Below, piece after piece: positions 7,816 to 18,462 of a stretch of 59,001 nucleotides of DNA. The translations under genes were made by a program, and so were the position numbers. Positions within the stretch are counted from its first letter, which is position 1. Every line of letters begins with the position of its first letter. Under the pieces are notes generated by a model. That model worked only from the letters and a program-made list of their open reading frames with translations. It was not told where the DNA came from and did not search any database. Origin of the DNA: Actinocatenispora comari. GTDB taxonomy: Bacteria > Actinomycetota > Actinomycetes > Mycobacteriales > Micromonosporaceae. The stretch is taken from the NCBI RefSeq assembly GCF_017312725.1, contig NZ_BOPO01000078.1, forward strand, positions 1 to 59,001, written 5' to 3'.

Positions 7816-8843
7816 CCGCGCTGCTGCTGTCGCTGCTGCTGCTCGCCGGCAACGCGTTCTTCGTGGCGGCCGAGTTCGCGTTGACCGCGAGCCGGGCGCA
7901 CCGGCTGACCCAGCAGGCCGAGCAGGGCAGCCGGGCGGCCCGGGCCGCGCTGACCGGTACCCGGCAGCTGACGCTGATGCTGGCCGGCGCGCAGCTGGGC
8001 ATCACACTGTGCTCGCTGGGGCTCGGTGCGCTGGCCGAGCCGACCATCGCGCACGCGCTGGAACCGGTACTGCACGCGCTCGGCCTGCCGGCCGCGGTGT
8101 CCTGGGGCGTGGCGTTCGTGGTGGCGCTGGCGGTGGTCACCGTCGTGCACATCGTGGTCGGTGAGATGGCGCCGAAGTCGTGGGCGATCAGCCGGCCGGA
8201 GACCGCGGCGCGGGCGCTGGCGTTGCCGTTCCTCGGCTTCGTCCGGGTGCTGCGGCCGGTGCTGACCGTCCTGAACGCGGCGGCGAACGGCGCGCTGCGG
8301 CTGGTCGGCGTGACTCCGGTGACGCATCGAGAGACCGCGCGCGGGCCGGCCGAGCTGCGGGTGCTGCTGCGCGACTCCACCGACGCCGGACTGATCCCGG
8401 CCGACCAGCACCGGCTGCTGGACGGGCTGCTCGCGCTGCGTACCGGCACGCTGGCGGCGGTGATGGTGCCGGCGGCGGCGATGGACACGGTGCCGGCGCA
8501 CGTCGACGGGGACGGCGTGGTCGCCGCGCACCGGCGTACCGGTCGGTCCCGGTTCCCGGTCACCGACGGCGGCCGGGTGCTCGGCGTGGTGCACGTACGG
8601 GACGCGGCCCGGGCACCGTCGGCCACCGCCGCCGCGCTCGCCACCGCGGCACTGCGGCTGCCGGTCGGCATCGACCCGCACACCGCACTGACCGCGATGC
8701 AGCGCGACCGCCGGCAGCTCGCGGTGGTCACCGACGGCACCGCACTGGTCGGCCTGGTCACGCTGGAAGACCTGGTGGAGCAGGTGATCGGCGAGTTCGC
8801 CGACGAGACCGACCGGCAGCCGGCCGCGGTCACCGGTGTGTGA
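7812..8843 (+). CDS. CNNM/CorC-family transporter-like protein (second copy)
   Basis: This 343-residue paralogue of the preceding gene has a DUF21 membrane domain (NAFFVAAEFALTASRAHRL near the start, VGEMAPKSWAISRPE at about 115-130). A CBS pair follows, ending with LVTLEDLVEQVIGEFADE. It stops there and lacks the CorC/HlyC ligand domain present in the first copy. The 4-nt overlap with the upstream gene indicates a co-translated pair. Tandem full-length and short CNNM genes are common in actinobacteria. The ion is not deducible, with Mg2+ or Co2+ the usual candidates. Confidence 0.9.
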   Translation: MTALLLSLLLLAGNAFFVAAEFALTASRAHRLTQQAEQGSRAARAALTGTRQLTLMLAGAQLGITLCSLGLGALAEPTIAHALEPVLHALGLPAAVSWGVAFVVALAVVTVVHIVVGEMAPKSWAISRPETAARALALPFLGFVRVLRPVLTVLNAAANGALRLVGVTPVTHRETARGPAELRVLLRDSTDAGLIPADQHRLLDGLLALRTGTLAAVMVPAAAMDTVPAHVDGDGVVAAHRRTGRSRFPVTDGGRVLGVVHVRDAARAPSATAAALATAALRLPVGIDPHTALTAMQRDRRQLAVVTDGTALVGLVTLEDLVEQVIGEFADETDRQPAAVTGV

Positions 8844-8855
8844 TGCTGAACCATC

Positions 8856-9707
8856 ATGACTGACCGCCACGGGCGGCGGGGCGACCCGCCACCGGCGCCG
8901 GAACCGCTGCCGGTGCCGGTCGCCGACGCACACACCCACCTGTACCTGCAGGGCGCCGAGGCGTCCGCCGCGCTCGCCGCGGCCGCCGCCGTCGGGGTCG
9001 ACCGGATCGTCGAGGTCGGCTGCGACGTCGCCTCGTCGAGGGACGCGGCGGCCCTCGCGGCGGCGCACCCGGCGGTGCTGGCCGCGGTCGCGATCCACCC
9101 GAACGACGCGGCCGAGCTGGCCGACCTGCCGGCCGCGCTGGCGGTGATCGACGAGCTCGCCGGCCAGCCGCGGGTGCGCGCGGTCGGCGAGACCGGCCTG
9201 GACTACTACCGCACCGGCCCGGCGGGCCGGCCGGTCCAGCAGGAGTCGTTCCGGGCGCACGTCGACATCGCGAAGCGGCACGGCAAGGCGCTGATGATCC
9301 ACGACCGGGCCGCCGAGCCCGGCAGCGACGCCCCCAGCTCGCACGAGGACATCTTCGCGATCCTCGCCGAGGGTGCGCCGGAGACGGTGATCTTCCACTG
9401 CTTCTCCGGCGACGCGGAGATGGCGCGGCGCTGCGCCGAGCGCGGCTGGTACGCGAGCTTCGCCGGCAACGTGACCTTCCGCAACGCCGGAGCGCTGCGC
9501 GAGGCGGCGGCGGCGATGCCGACCGAGCTGATCCTGGTCGAGACGGACGCGCCGTACCTGACCCCGATGCCGTACCGGGGGCGGCCGAACGCGCCGTACC
9601 TGGTGCCGCTGACGGTGCGGGCGCTGGCCGAGGTGAAGGCGCTGCCGGTGGAGCAGCTGTGCCGGGCGTTGTCGGACAACGCGGACGCCGCCTTCGGCGG
9701 CTGGTGA
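8856..9707 (+). CDS. tatD: TatD-family metal-dependent DNase
   Basis: TatD proteins are TIM-barrel, two-metal nucleases that act as 3'-5' exonucleases in DNA repair and quality control. Metal-binding motifs are intact: DAHTHL near residue 28, AVGETGLDYY, IFHCFSGD and ETDAPYL near residue 230. At 283 residues it is full length, with an N-terminal Pro-rich extension of about 20 residues. It begins 12 nt after the CNNM gene and precedes rpfB, the order seen across actinobacteria. Confidence 0.93.
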   Translation: MTDRHGRRGDPPPAPEPLPVPVADAHTHLYLQGAEASAALAAAAAVGVDRIVEVGCDVASSRDAAALAAAHPAVLAAVAIHPNDAAELADLPAALAVIDELAGQPRVRAVGETGLDYYRTGPAGRPVQQESFRAHVDIAKRHGKALMIHDRAAEPGSDAPSSHEDIFAILAEGAPETVIFHCFSGDAEMARRCAERGWYASFAGNVTFRNAGALREAAAAMPTELILVETDAPYLTPMPYRGRPNAPYLVPLTVRALAEVKALPVEQLCRALSDNADAAFGGW

Positions 9708-9772
9708 GTGCCGGATGAGCCACGCCGGCGGCACCCGGGGCAGCGCGCGCGGCGCGGAGTTCGTACAGTGTC

Positions 9773-10888
9773 GTGTTCGTGAAGCAGGCATACCGCGCTC
9801 GCCGTCGCCAGCAGGCCGGCTGGAAGTCGTACGGGGCGCTCGCAGTCCAGCTCGTCGCCGTGCTGGCGGTGCTGGGTACGGGCGGCTTCTTCCTGCTCCG
9901 CACGCATGCGGTGACGATCGTGGATGACGGCGCGCGCCGGCTGGTGCGCAGCCACTCGTTCACCGTCGCCGGGGTGTTGCAGCAGGCCGGGGTCACCCTC
10001 GGGCCGCACGACACGGTACGGCCGGGCCGCGACTCGCTGGTGCGCGGCGACGTGGTGGTCGGCCGCGGCCGGCAGGTGCGACTCACCGTGGACGGGCGGC
10101 AGAGCCGCCGCTGGGTCACCGCCCGCACGGTGCCCGCGCTGCTCACCGACCTCGGGTACCGGCGGGACGCGGTGCGGGTCTCCGGCGTCGACGGCGTCAT
10201 CGACCGGGACGGCGCCACCGTGACCATCCGTACCCGCAAGCATGTGACTCTCGTCTCGCACGGCAGGAAGACGACGTACACCACGTACGCCGCGACGGTG
10301 CGCGAGCTGCTCGCCGAGCACGAGGTGAAGCTCGGCCACGACGACGAGACCGAGCCGGCGCTGGCGCACACCCTCGCCGGGGTCACCGACGTCGACCTGT
10401 TCACCGTGTCCCGCAAGGTGAAGACCGAGACGGTCACGGTCGACGCGCCGACGAAGACGCAGCAGCGCGACGACTGGATGCTCGACCAGCAGGCGGTAGT
10501 CGACGAGGGCCACGACGGCAAGCGCACCGAGAAGGTGGAGTACGTCTACCGGGACGGCAAGCAGTACCAGCGCAAGGTGCTGTCCAGCAGCTGGGTGACG
10601 AAGGCGTCGCCCCGGGTGATCGCCAAGGGCACCACCCCGTACCCGCCGGACCCGACCGGGCTGAACTGGTCGGGGCTGGCGCAGTGCGAGTCCGGCGGCA
10701 ACCCGCACTCGGTGTCGGCCAACGGCGAGTACATGGGGCTGTACCAGTTCAGCCAGAGCACCTGGGAGCGGATGGGCGGCATCGGCCGGCCCTCCGACGC
10801 CACCGCGCGCGAGCAGACCTACCGCGCGATCAAGCTGTACCAGGCGTCCGGCAAGGGGCAGTGGCCGGTCTGCGGAGCGAACCTGTGA
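9773..10888 (+). CDS. rpfB: resuscitation-promoting factor (secreted transglycosylase-like)
   Basis: RpfB-type enzymes cleave peptidoglycan glycan strands and help dormant cells resume growth. A single N-terminal membrane anchor or signal (about residues 20-45, [20 protein letters not shown]) is followed by three DUF348 repeats (about 48-190), a G5 domain (about 205-280), and the C-terminal Rpf lysozyme-like domain (about 295-371). The catalytic glutamate fits E306 in [19 protein letters not shown] (9764-9769) is a possible -10 box, and initiation may be at the GTG at 9773 or at 9779. Its stop overlaps the GTG of rsmA (GTGA, 10885-10888). Confidence 0.93.
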   Translation: MFVKQAYRARRRQQAGWKSYGALAVQLVAVLAVLGTGGFFLLRTHAVTIVDDGARRLVRSHSFTVAGVLQQAGVTLGPHDTVRPGRDSLVRGDVVVGRGRQVRLTVDGRQSRRWVTARTVPALLTDLGYRRDAVRVSGVDGVIDRDGATVTIRTRKHVTLVSHGRKTTYTTYAATVRELLAEHEVKLGHDDETEPALAHTLAGVTDVDLFTVSRKVKTETVTVDAPTKTQQRDDWMLDQQAVVDEGHDGKRTEKVEYVYRDGKQYQRKVLSSSWVTKASPRVIAKGTTPYPPDPTGLNWSGLAQCESGGNPHSVSANGEYMGLYQFSQSTWERMGGIGRPSDATAREQTYRAIKLYQASGKGQWPVCGANL

Positions 10889-11982
10889 CCCGACGCCGGC
10901 CCGCGTCCGGCCGGCCGGACCGCGCGGACCCGGCCGGCGCCGCTGACCCGACCGGTGCGGCCGACCCGACCGGTGCGGCCGGCCCGGGCGCGGATCCGGC
11001 CGGTCAGGCGGCGCCGCCCGCCGATGCGACCGGTGGTCGCCCGGCGCCGTCCGGGCTGCTCGGACCGGCACAGATCCGGGCCCTCGCCGCCGAACTCGGC
11101 GTCACCCCGACCAAGACGCTCGGCCAGAACTTCGTCATCGACCCGAACACGGTGCGCCGCATCGCCGCCACCGCCGACCTGACCGCCGACGACGTGGTCG
11201 TCGAGGTGGGACCGGGGCTCGGCTCGCTCACCCTGGCGCTGCTGCCGGCCGCCCGCCGGCTGTACGCGGTGGAGATCGACCCGCGGCTTGCCGACCGGCT
11301 GCCGGGTACGGTCGCCGCGCACGCGCCGGAGCACGCCGACCGGCTGCGGGTGCTCGGCGCGGACGCGCTGCGCATTCGCGCCGACGCGTTCGCCGAGCCG
11401 CCGACGGCGCTGGTCGCGAACCTGCCGTACAACGTGGCCGTACCGGTGCTGCTGCACCTGCTGGCGCAGCTGCCGACGCTCGCGCACGGGCTGGTCATGG
11501 TGCAGCAGGAGGTGGCCGACCGGCTCACCGCCGGCCCCGGCTCCCGCACCTACGGGGTGCCGTCGGCGAAGCTCGCCTGGTACGCAGCAGCCCGGCCGGC
11601 CGGTTCGGTCGGCCGCTCGGTGTTCTGGCCGGTACCCAACGTCGACTCCGGCCTGGTCGCGTTCGCCCGGCACGACCCGCCCACGGCAGCGGTGCCCGGC
11701 GACGGGGCGTCGCGCGCCGCGGTGTCCCGGGAGGCGGTGTTCGCGGTGGTGGACGCGGCGTTCGCGCAGCGCCGCAAGACGCTGCGGGCGGCGCTGGCCC
11801 GATGGGCCGGCAGCCCGGCCCGGGCCGAGCAGCTGCTCCGCGCCGCGGACGTGGCCCCCTCAGCCCGCGGCGAGTCGCTCACCATCGCCGACTTCACCCG
11901 CATCGCCGCCGCCGATCGACCCCGAGTTGATCACCGGGTCAGGTTGGCGGACGGCGGTTGCGGGACGGCACAGCACCAGTGA
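10885..11982 (+). CDS. rsmA: 16S rRNA dimethyladenosine transferase
   Basis: RsmA (KsgA) dimethylates two adjacent adenines in the 3' hairpin of 16S rRNA during small-subunit maturation. The SAM-binding motif [17 protein letters not shown], the N-terminal [14 protein letters not shown] and the catalytic [10 protein letters not shown] are present, and the C-terminal RNA-binding part ends near [12 protein letters not shown]. Two oddities stand out. The first ~55 residues are a Pro/Ala/Asp/Gly-rich extension from DNA repeats. The last ~20 residues after IAADRP come from a palindromic element (11926-11987) and look unrelated to the family. The GTG start overlaps the rpfB stop, so translation is coupled. 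Confidence 0.92.
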   Translation: MTRRRPASGRPDRADPAGAADPTGAADPTGAAGPGADPAGQAAPPADATGGRPAPSGLLGPAQIRALAAELGVTPTKTLGQNFVIDPNTVRRIAATADLTADDVVVEVGPGLGSLTLALLPAARRLYAVEIDPRLADRLPGTVAAHAPEHADRLRVLGADALRIRADAFAEPPTALVANLPYNVAVPVLLHLLAQLPTLAHGLVMVQQEVADRLTAGPGSRTYGVPSAKLAWYAAARPAGSVGRSVFWPVPNVDSGLVAFARHDPPTAAVPGDGASRAAVSREAVFAVVDAAFAQRRKTLRAALARWAGSPARAEQLLRAADVAPSARGESLTIADFTRIAAADRPRVDHRVRLADGGCGTAQHQ

Positions 11983-11987
11983 TCAAC
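11926..11987. repeat. palindromic element at the 3' end of rsmA
   Basis: GTTGATCAC (11926-11934) and GTGATCAAC (11979-11987) are perfect inverted copies flanking 44 bp that include TTGGCGGACG. The element supplies the last codons and the stop of rsmA. Similar GTTGATC...TTGGCG words occur at 6094 and 51738, suggesting a dispersed family. Confidence 0.55.
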
Positions 11988-12019
11988 CCCGGCGGTGCCG
12001 GGTCGGCGGAAGGGGACGG

Positions 12020-13039
12020 GTGGCGGAACCAGCGGGGGCCAACGACCCGGTCCGAGTGCGGGTACCGGCCAAGATCAACCTGCGGCTGTCGGTCGGCGCG
12101 CCGCGGGCCGACGGGTTCCACCCGCTCGACACCGTCTACCAGGCGATCTCGCTGTACGACGAGATCACGATCAGACCCGCCGACCGGCTGCGACTGACCC
12201 TCGACGGGGTCGGCGCCGACACCCTGCCCACCGACGGCGGCAACCTCGCGGTCCGCGCCGCCACGCTGCTCGCCGACCGGCTCGGCGTGCCCCCGAACGT
12301 GGCCATTCACCTGCACAAACGCATCCCGCTGGCGGGCGGGCTGGCCGGTGGCAGCGCCGACGCCGCCGCCGTGCTGGTCGGCTGCGACGCCCTCTGGGGC
12401 GGCGGACACGACCCGGCCGCCCTCGCCGTCCTCGCCGCCGACCTCGGCAGCGACGTGCCCTTCCTGGTGATCGGCGGTACCGCCCGCGGCACCGGTCGCG
12501 GTGAGCTGGTCGAGCCGGTGCCCGCCGCCGGCCCCTGGCACTGGGTGGTCGCCGCCGCCGACGGCGGCCTCTCCACCCCCCGGGTGTACGGGCAGCTCGA
12601 CCTCCTGCGCGCCGCCGGCGCGGCACCACCAGCCGCCCTTGCGTCGGAACGTGACGCCGCAGCGTCGTACGGTGACGCCGTCGGGTCGGCGCGTGACGGT
12701 ATCGCGGCGGAAGCGACCGGTCACACGCCGTCGCCGGTACCGGACCGGTTGCTGGCGGCGCTGCGGTCCGACGACCCGGCGGACCTCGCCGCGGCGCTGG
12801 CCAACGACCTGCAGCCGGCCTCGATCGCGCTGCGCCCGGCGCTGCGACGTACGCTCGATGCCGGGCTCGCGGCGGGCGCACTCGCCGCCATGGTGTCCGG
12901 CTCCGGCCCGAGCTGCCTGTGTCTTGCCGCCGACGCGGCCGACGCCGCCCGCATCGCGGCCGAGCTCACCGAGCGAGGGGTGTGTTCGGCGGCACACGTC
13001 GCGGTCGGCCCGGTGGCCGGCGCCACCGTGCTGGCCTGA
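12020..13039 (+). CDS. ispE: 4-diphosphocytidyl-2-C-methyl-D-erythritol kinase
   Basis: IspE phosphorylates CDP-methylerythritol in the non-mevalonate isoprenoid pathway. It is a GHMP kinase: the opening RVPAKINLRLSVGAPRADGFH and the ATP-binding loop PLAGGLAGGSADAAAVL (about residues 105-120) are diagnostic, and MVSGSGPSCLCL is the C-terminal glycine motif. At 339 residues it is longer than usual. The excess is an Ala/Asp/Ser-rich insertion of about 40 residues (nt 12625-12745) between conserved blocks. The GTG at 12020 follows a purine-rich GGAAGGGGAC. It completes the tatD-rpfB-rsmA-ispE order. Confidence 0.93.
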   Translation: MAEPAGANDPVRVRVPAKINLRLSVGAPRADGFHPLDTVYQAISLYDEITIRPADRLRLTLDGVGADTLPTDGGNLAVRAATLLADRLGVPPNVAIHLHKRIPLAGGLAGGSADAAAVLVGCDALWGGGHDPAALAVLAADLGSDVPFLVIGGTARGTGRGELVEPVPAAGPWHWVVAAADGGLSTPRVYGQLDLLRAAGAAPPAALASERDAAASYGDAVGSARDGIAAEATGHTPSPVPDRLLAALRSDDPADLAAALANDLQPASIALRPALRRTLDAGLAAGALAAMVSGSGPSCLCLAADAADAARIAAELTERGVCSAAHVAVGPVAGATVLA

Positions 13040-13082
13040 CCGCCGTGCCTGACCGCCGGGCCGCCCTGACCGCTGGGATGCC

Positions 13083-13154
13083 CTGAACCGCCGCACCGAC
13101 CTGAACCGCCGTACCGACCTGAACGCTGTACGACCTGAACCGCCGCCGTACGAC
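13083..13154. repeat. degenerate ~18-bp tandem repeat between ispE and the ABC-F gene
   Basis: CTGAACCGCCGCACCGAC (13083-13100) and CTGAACCGCCGTACCGAC (13101-13118) are followed by a shorter and a longer variant up to 13154. Earlier CTGACCGCCG words from 13040 look like older copies. The 140-bp gap holds no other clear signal except GAGGAAGG just before the next start. Confidence 0.75.
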
Positions 13155-13179
13155 CGAGCACCGAGGAAGGACCGCCCGC

Positions 13180-14994
<1,815 letters not shown>

Positions 14995-15003
14995 CGCCTC
15001 CGG

Positions 15004-16035
15004 TCAGTCCGCGGTCTTGGAGGAGCGGGCCCACAGGTTCAGGCCGGAATCGACCGCGTACCGGTCGATCTCGGCCAGCTCGTCGTCGGTGAACGACAGG
15101 TTCCCCAGCGCCGCGACGTTGTCCTCCAGCTGCCGCACGCTGCTCGCCCCGATCAGCACGCTGGTCACCCGCTCGTCGCGCAGCGCCCATGCCAGCGCCA
15201 GCTGCGCCAGCGACTGACCGCGCCGACCGGCGATCTCGTTCAACGCCCGGATCCGGTCCAGCGTCTGCTCGGTCAGCAGCTCCGGCGACAGCGACTTCCC
15301 CTGCGCCGCACGCGAATCCGCCGGCACCCCGGACAGGTACTTGTCGGTCAGCATGCCCTGCGCCAGCGGCGAGAACGCGATGCAGCCGGCGCCCACGTCC
15401 TCCAGCGTGTCCAGCAGATCCGGCTCGATCCAGCGGTTGAGCATCGAGTACGACGGCTGGTGGATCAGCAGCGGCGTCCCCAGCTCGCGCAGGATCTCCG
15501 CCGCCCGCGCGGTGTCTGCCGGCGAGTACGACGAGATCCCCACGTACAGCGCCTTGCCCTGCTGCACCGCCGAATGCAGCGCACCCATCGTCTCCTCCAG
15601 CGGAGTGTCCGGGTCGAAGCGGTGCGAGTAGAACACGTCGACGTAGTCCAACCCCATCCGGGACAGCGACTGGTCCAGGCTCGCCAGCAGGTACTTCCGC
15701 GAACCCCACTCGCCATACGGGCCCGGCCACATGTCGTAGCCCGCCTTCGTCGAGACGATCAGCTCGTCCCGGTAGCGGCGGAAGTCCGACGCGAACAGCA
15801 GGCCGAAGTTGCGCTCCGCCGACCCGTACGGCGGGCCGTAGTTGTTCGCCAGATCGAAGTGCGTCACACCCAGATCGAACGCCCGCCGCAGGATCGCCCG
15901 CTGCGACTCCAGCGGCCGGTCACCGCCGAAGTTGTGCCACAGCCCCAACGACACCGCCGGCAGCCGCAGCCCGCTGCGCCCACTCCGGCGGTACTGCATC
16001 GACTCGTACCGGTCCTCCGCGGCAAGGTAGTCCAT
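15004..16035 (-). CDS. aldo/keto reductase (YghZ-like)
   Basis: The opening (MDYLAAEDRYESMQYRRSG, then LSLGLWHNFGGD-type sequence) is typical of the YghZ/KCNAB-like branch of aldo/keto reductases. These NADPH-dependent enzymes reduce methylglyoxal and other aldehydes. Catalytic residues are visible: Asp and Tyr in THFDLANNYGPP, Lys in IVSTKAGYDMW, and His in VDVFYSHRFDP. The C-terminal NADPH segment is SVLIGASSVRQLEDN. The ATG at 16035 aligns with the family start; another ATG at 16044 would add three residues. It is convergent with the ABC-F gene (9 bp apart). The 343-residue length is normal. Confidence 0.9.
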   Translation of the reverse strand: MDYLAAEDRYESMQYRRSGRSGLRLPAVSLGLWHNFGGDRPLESQRAILRRAFDLGVTHFDLANNYGPPYGSAERNFGLLFASDFRRYRDELIVSTKAGYDMWPGPYGEWGSRKYLLASLDQSLSRMGLDYVDVFYSHRFDPDTPLEETMGALHSAVQQGKALYVGISSYSPADTARAAEILRELGTPLLIHQPSYSMLNRWIEPDLLDTLEDVGAGCIAFSPLAQGMLTDKYLSGVPADSRAAQGKSLSPELLTEQTLDRIRALNEIAGRRGQSLAQLALAWALRDERVTSVLIGASSVRQLEDNVAALGNLSFTDDELAEIDRYAVDSGLNLWARSSKTAD

Positions 16036-16238
16036 GCCCGGCATCCTGCCACCAGAGGCTGTCTCGACGTCGGCGGCCGCGGACTTCGAGACCGGCCCCG
16101 GCCGCCGACCGCGCCACGAGTTGCCGGGGTATCGACACCGCCGGAACGCCCATGGTGAACAATCCGTGCTGGAACGGGTTCGCGCGGCCCGCACGCACCG
16201 ACCCGTAACACCGGTGACCAGCATTCGAGGGGACCGAC

Positions 16239-16691
16239 ATGGCCAGCCATCTGCCCGTCAACCACCACATGCGCGGCTTCTGGCGCGTGCTCTCCACGCT
16301 GGCCGGGCTCTACATCCTGATCTTCGGCATCGTCGGCGTCATCCAGACCAGCGGCATGGACACCTTCGCCACCGAAGGCAAGCGGGTGCTCGGGCTCACC
16401 ACCAACCCCGGCTTCTCCGCCATCTCCATCGCCGTCGGCGCGGTGATCTTCCTGGCCTCGGTGATCGGCCGCAACATCGACGTGGTCGTCAACCTGATCT
16501 TCGGCTGCATCTTCGTGCTGGCCGGCCTGTTCAGCCTCGCGTTCCTGCGCACCGACCTGAACTACTTCGCCTTCTCCGTCACCAACTGCATCGTCTCCTA
16601 CCTGCTGGGCGGCATCGTCGGCCTCTCCTCGCTGTACGGCCGCACCCGCCGCACCGCGCCCAGCCGCGCCGGGCAACACGCCGCCGCCTGA
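16239..16691 (+). CDS. DUF4383 family membrane protein
   Basis: This 150-residue protein has four predicted membrane helices (about 18-38, 62-82, 90-112 and 122-142). They include LAGLYILIFGIVGVIQTSG and VNLIFGCIFVLAGLFSLAFL. The layout and the opening NHHMRGFWRVLSTLAG match DUF4383, an actinobacterial family of unknown function. A GAGGGG ribosome binding site precedes the ATG by 6 nt. The downstream neighbour is a convergent TetR gene, and no partner suggests its role. Confidence 0.75.
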   Translation: MASHLPVNHHMRGFWRVLSTLAGLYILIFGIVGVIQTSGMDTFATEGKRVLGLTTNPGFSAISIAVGAVIFLASVIGRNIDVVVNLIFGCIFVLAGLFSLAFLRTDLNYFAFSVTNCIVSYLLGGIVGLSSLYGRTRRTAPSRAGQHAAA

Positions 16692-16745
16692 CCCTGCCGC
16701 CGACGCCCCACACCCCGTCGTGGGCCGCACCGCCGGCGGTCAGGC
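16686..16745. terminator. inverted repeat between convergent genes
   Basis: GCCTGACC (16686-16693) and GGTCAGGC (16738-16745) are perfect inverted copies flanking an inner GCCCCAC...GTGGGC dyad. They span the stops of the DUF4383 and TetR genes, which converge here. A bidirectional terminator is plausible, though no T-tract is present. Confidence 0.4.
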
Positions 16746-17384
16746 GTCGGCCGCCGGCGCCACGTTCGGATGCGGCTCGTGCTCCAGGTGCGCCAGGCCG
16801 TTCCACACCAGGTTCACCAGGTGCGTCGCCACCACCTCGCGCGGCGGCTGCCGCACGTCCAACCACCACCGCCCGGTGAACGCCACCAGCCCGGTCAACG
16901 CCTGCGCGTACAGCTCCGCCAACCCCCGGTCGTACCCGCGCGCCGCGAACCCGGCCGCCACGTGGTGCTGCACCCGGTGCGCCACCTCGTTCAGCAGCCC
17001 GGCGAAGCTGCCGCCGTCGGACATCATCGGCGAGTCCCGCATCAACACCCGGAACCCGTCGGTGTCCTCCTCGATGTAGCGCAGCAGCGCCAGCGTCGCC
17101 TGCTCCAGCAGCCGCCGCGGATGCCCCGCCGTCAATGCCGCCGTGATCTGCTCCAGCAGCGCCCGGACCTCCCGGTCCACCACCGCGTGGTACAGCTTCT
17201 CCTTGTCGCCGAAGTGCTCGTACACCACCGGCTTCGACACGCCGGCGCGGGCCGCGACCTCCTCCATGCTGGCCCCGTCGTACCCGCGCTCGGCGAACAG
17301 CTGTCGCCCCACCCCGAGCACCTGCTCGCGGCGCTGCGCGGCCGTCATCCGTACCCGGCGACGTTCGCCGCCCACCTCAGCCAT
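16740..17384 (-). CDS. TetR-family transcriptional regulator
   Basis: This 214-residue protein has an N-terminal TetR DNA-binding domain, TAAQRREQVLGVGRQLFAER (about residues 12-31), then the helix-turn-helix SMEEVAARAGVSKPVVYEHFGDKEKLYHAVV. A divergent ligand-binding region contains a TetR_C-like QALTGLVAFTGRWWLD segment. The ATG at 17384 is the first good start, with GAGGA 9 nt upstream. It is divergent from the two-HTH protein gene at 17486. No clear palindrome is seen in the 101-bp gap, so its target is uncertain. Confidence 0.88.
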   Translation of the reverse strand: MAEVGGERRRVRMTAAQRREQVLGVGRQLFAERGYDGASMEEVAARAGVSKPVVYEHFGDKEKLYHAVVDREVRALLEQITAALTAGHPRRLLEQATLALLRYIEEDTDGFRVLMRDSPMMSDGGSFAGLLNEVAHRVQHHVAAGFAARGYDRGLAELYAQALTGLVAFTGRWWLDVRQPPREVVATHLVNLVWNGLAHLEHEPHPNVAPAADA

Positions 17385-17485
17385 CCGCCCATCCTCGCAG
17401 AGTCCGCAGCTCACCCGCGGTTGTCGCACCCCCGCCGTAGCGTCACCTCGATACCGGACGGCAACCAGGAAAGGACGCGGACGGC

Positions 17486-18421
17486 ATGACAGCAGACACG
17501 GGGGACGCCACCGCCCGACAGGCCCGTATCGCCGAGGCCAGAAGGCTCCGCGCCGAGGACGGCCTCTCCAAGAGCCAGATCGCCGGGCGACTCGGCGTCT
17601 CCACCGGCCTGCTCTCTCAGTGGCTGCGCGGCGTCGACCCGCCCGCCTGGACCAAGCGCCCCAACGCCAAGGACGACCTCCGCGAACGCGCCCGCGAGCT
17701 GCGCCGGCAGCACCACTCGGTGCCGGAGATCGCGACCGAACTCGGCATCGTGAAGTCCACCGCGTACCAGTGGGTCCGCGACATCCCGCTCGACGCCGAT
17801 GCCCGCAAGGCGCTGTTCGCCCGGGAACACTCATCCACTACCGGCCACGGCCAGATGATGGCCGAGGCCCGCTGGTCCGAATACCGAGCCGAGAGGGACG
17901 CCCGCCAAGTCGAGCGTGTGAACAACGCTGCAGAATCGGTGAGCTGTATGACCCGCGATGAACTCATCCGGATCGGCGCGATGATGTACTGGTGTGAAGG
18001 CACCAAAGCCAAGCCCTGGAACTCCACCCGGCGCATCACCTTCGTGAACAGCGACGCCGGTTTGATCTCGGTCTTCCTTGCCTTCCTGCGTGCCATCGGG
18101 GTGGAACAGGCCAGCATCGACTTTCGCGTCCAGATCCACGAGACGGCCGATGCTGAGGCGGCCGTCCAATGGTGGGCGGCGAGCGTCGGTGTCGAGCCGG
18201 AGACTTTCCGGCGGACCTCGCTCAAACGCCACAATCCCAAAACGGTTCGCCACAACACCGGAGCGGACTATCACGGCTGTCTGATCGTCTCCGTGCGGCG
18301 AAGTCGCGCGATCTACGACATGGTCGAGGGCTTGGTGATCGGGGTGGTGCGTGCAGCAGGCCTCCCTTCCGCTCCATGCGACCCTGACCGCAGTGACGGT
18401 AGCGTGATCGTGGGAAGATGA
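17486..18421 (+). CDS. protein with two helix-turn-helix motifs and LAGLIDADG-like C-terminal region
   Basis: This 311-residue protein is of unknown function. Two resolvase/MarR-like helix-turn-helix motifs are seen: LSKSQIAGRLGVSTGLLSQW (about residues 28-47) and HSVPEIATELGIVKSTAYQW (about 73-92). The C-terminal half (about 150-290), with MMYWCEGTKAKP, ITFVNSDAGLISVFLAFLRA, VQIHET and ADYHGCLIVSVRRSRAIYDM, resembles LAGLIDADG-type homing-endonuclease folds in pattern only. Base composition falls in this half, and codon use is less extreme than in its neighbours. The gene ends 41 nt before tRNA-Gln. A mobile or regulatory DNA-binding role is possible; none is shown. Confidence 0.7.
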   Translation: MTADTGDATARQARIAEARRLRAEDGLSKSQIAGRLGVSTGLLSQWLRGVDPPAWTKRPNAKDDLRERARELRRQHHSVPEIATELGIVKSTAYQWVRDIPLDADARKALFAREHSSTTGHGQMMAEARWSEYRAERDARQVERVNNAAESVSCMTRDELIRIGAMMYWCEGTKAKPWNSTRRITFVNSDAGLISVFLAFLRAIGVEQASIDFRVQIHETADAEAAVQWWAASVGVEPETFRRTSLKRHNPKTVRHNTGADYHGCLIVSVRRSRAIYDMVEGLVIGVVRAAGLPSAPCDPDRSDGSVIVGR

Positions 18422-18462
18422 CCGTCGATCGCTCGCCCCCGGCCACGGAGAGCGGTTCGTTA

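Noticed and set aside
9708-9772. Cyclic-di-AMP (ydaO-type) riboswitch before rpfB
   Set aside because: The gap is only 65 bp and a -10 box lies just before the start, leaving no room for the riboswitch.
6285-9791. Minus-strand open frame of more than 1,100 codons over the CNNM and tatD genes
   Set aside because: It is antisense to well-recognised genes, has a Gln/Arg/Gly-biased composition typical of GC-rich shadow frames, and shows no domain.
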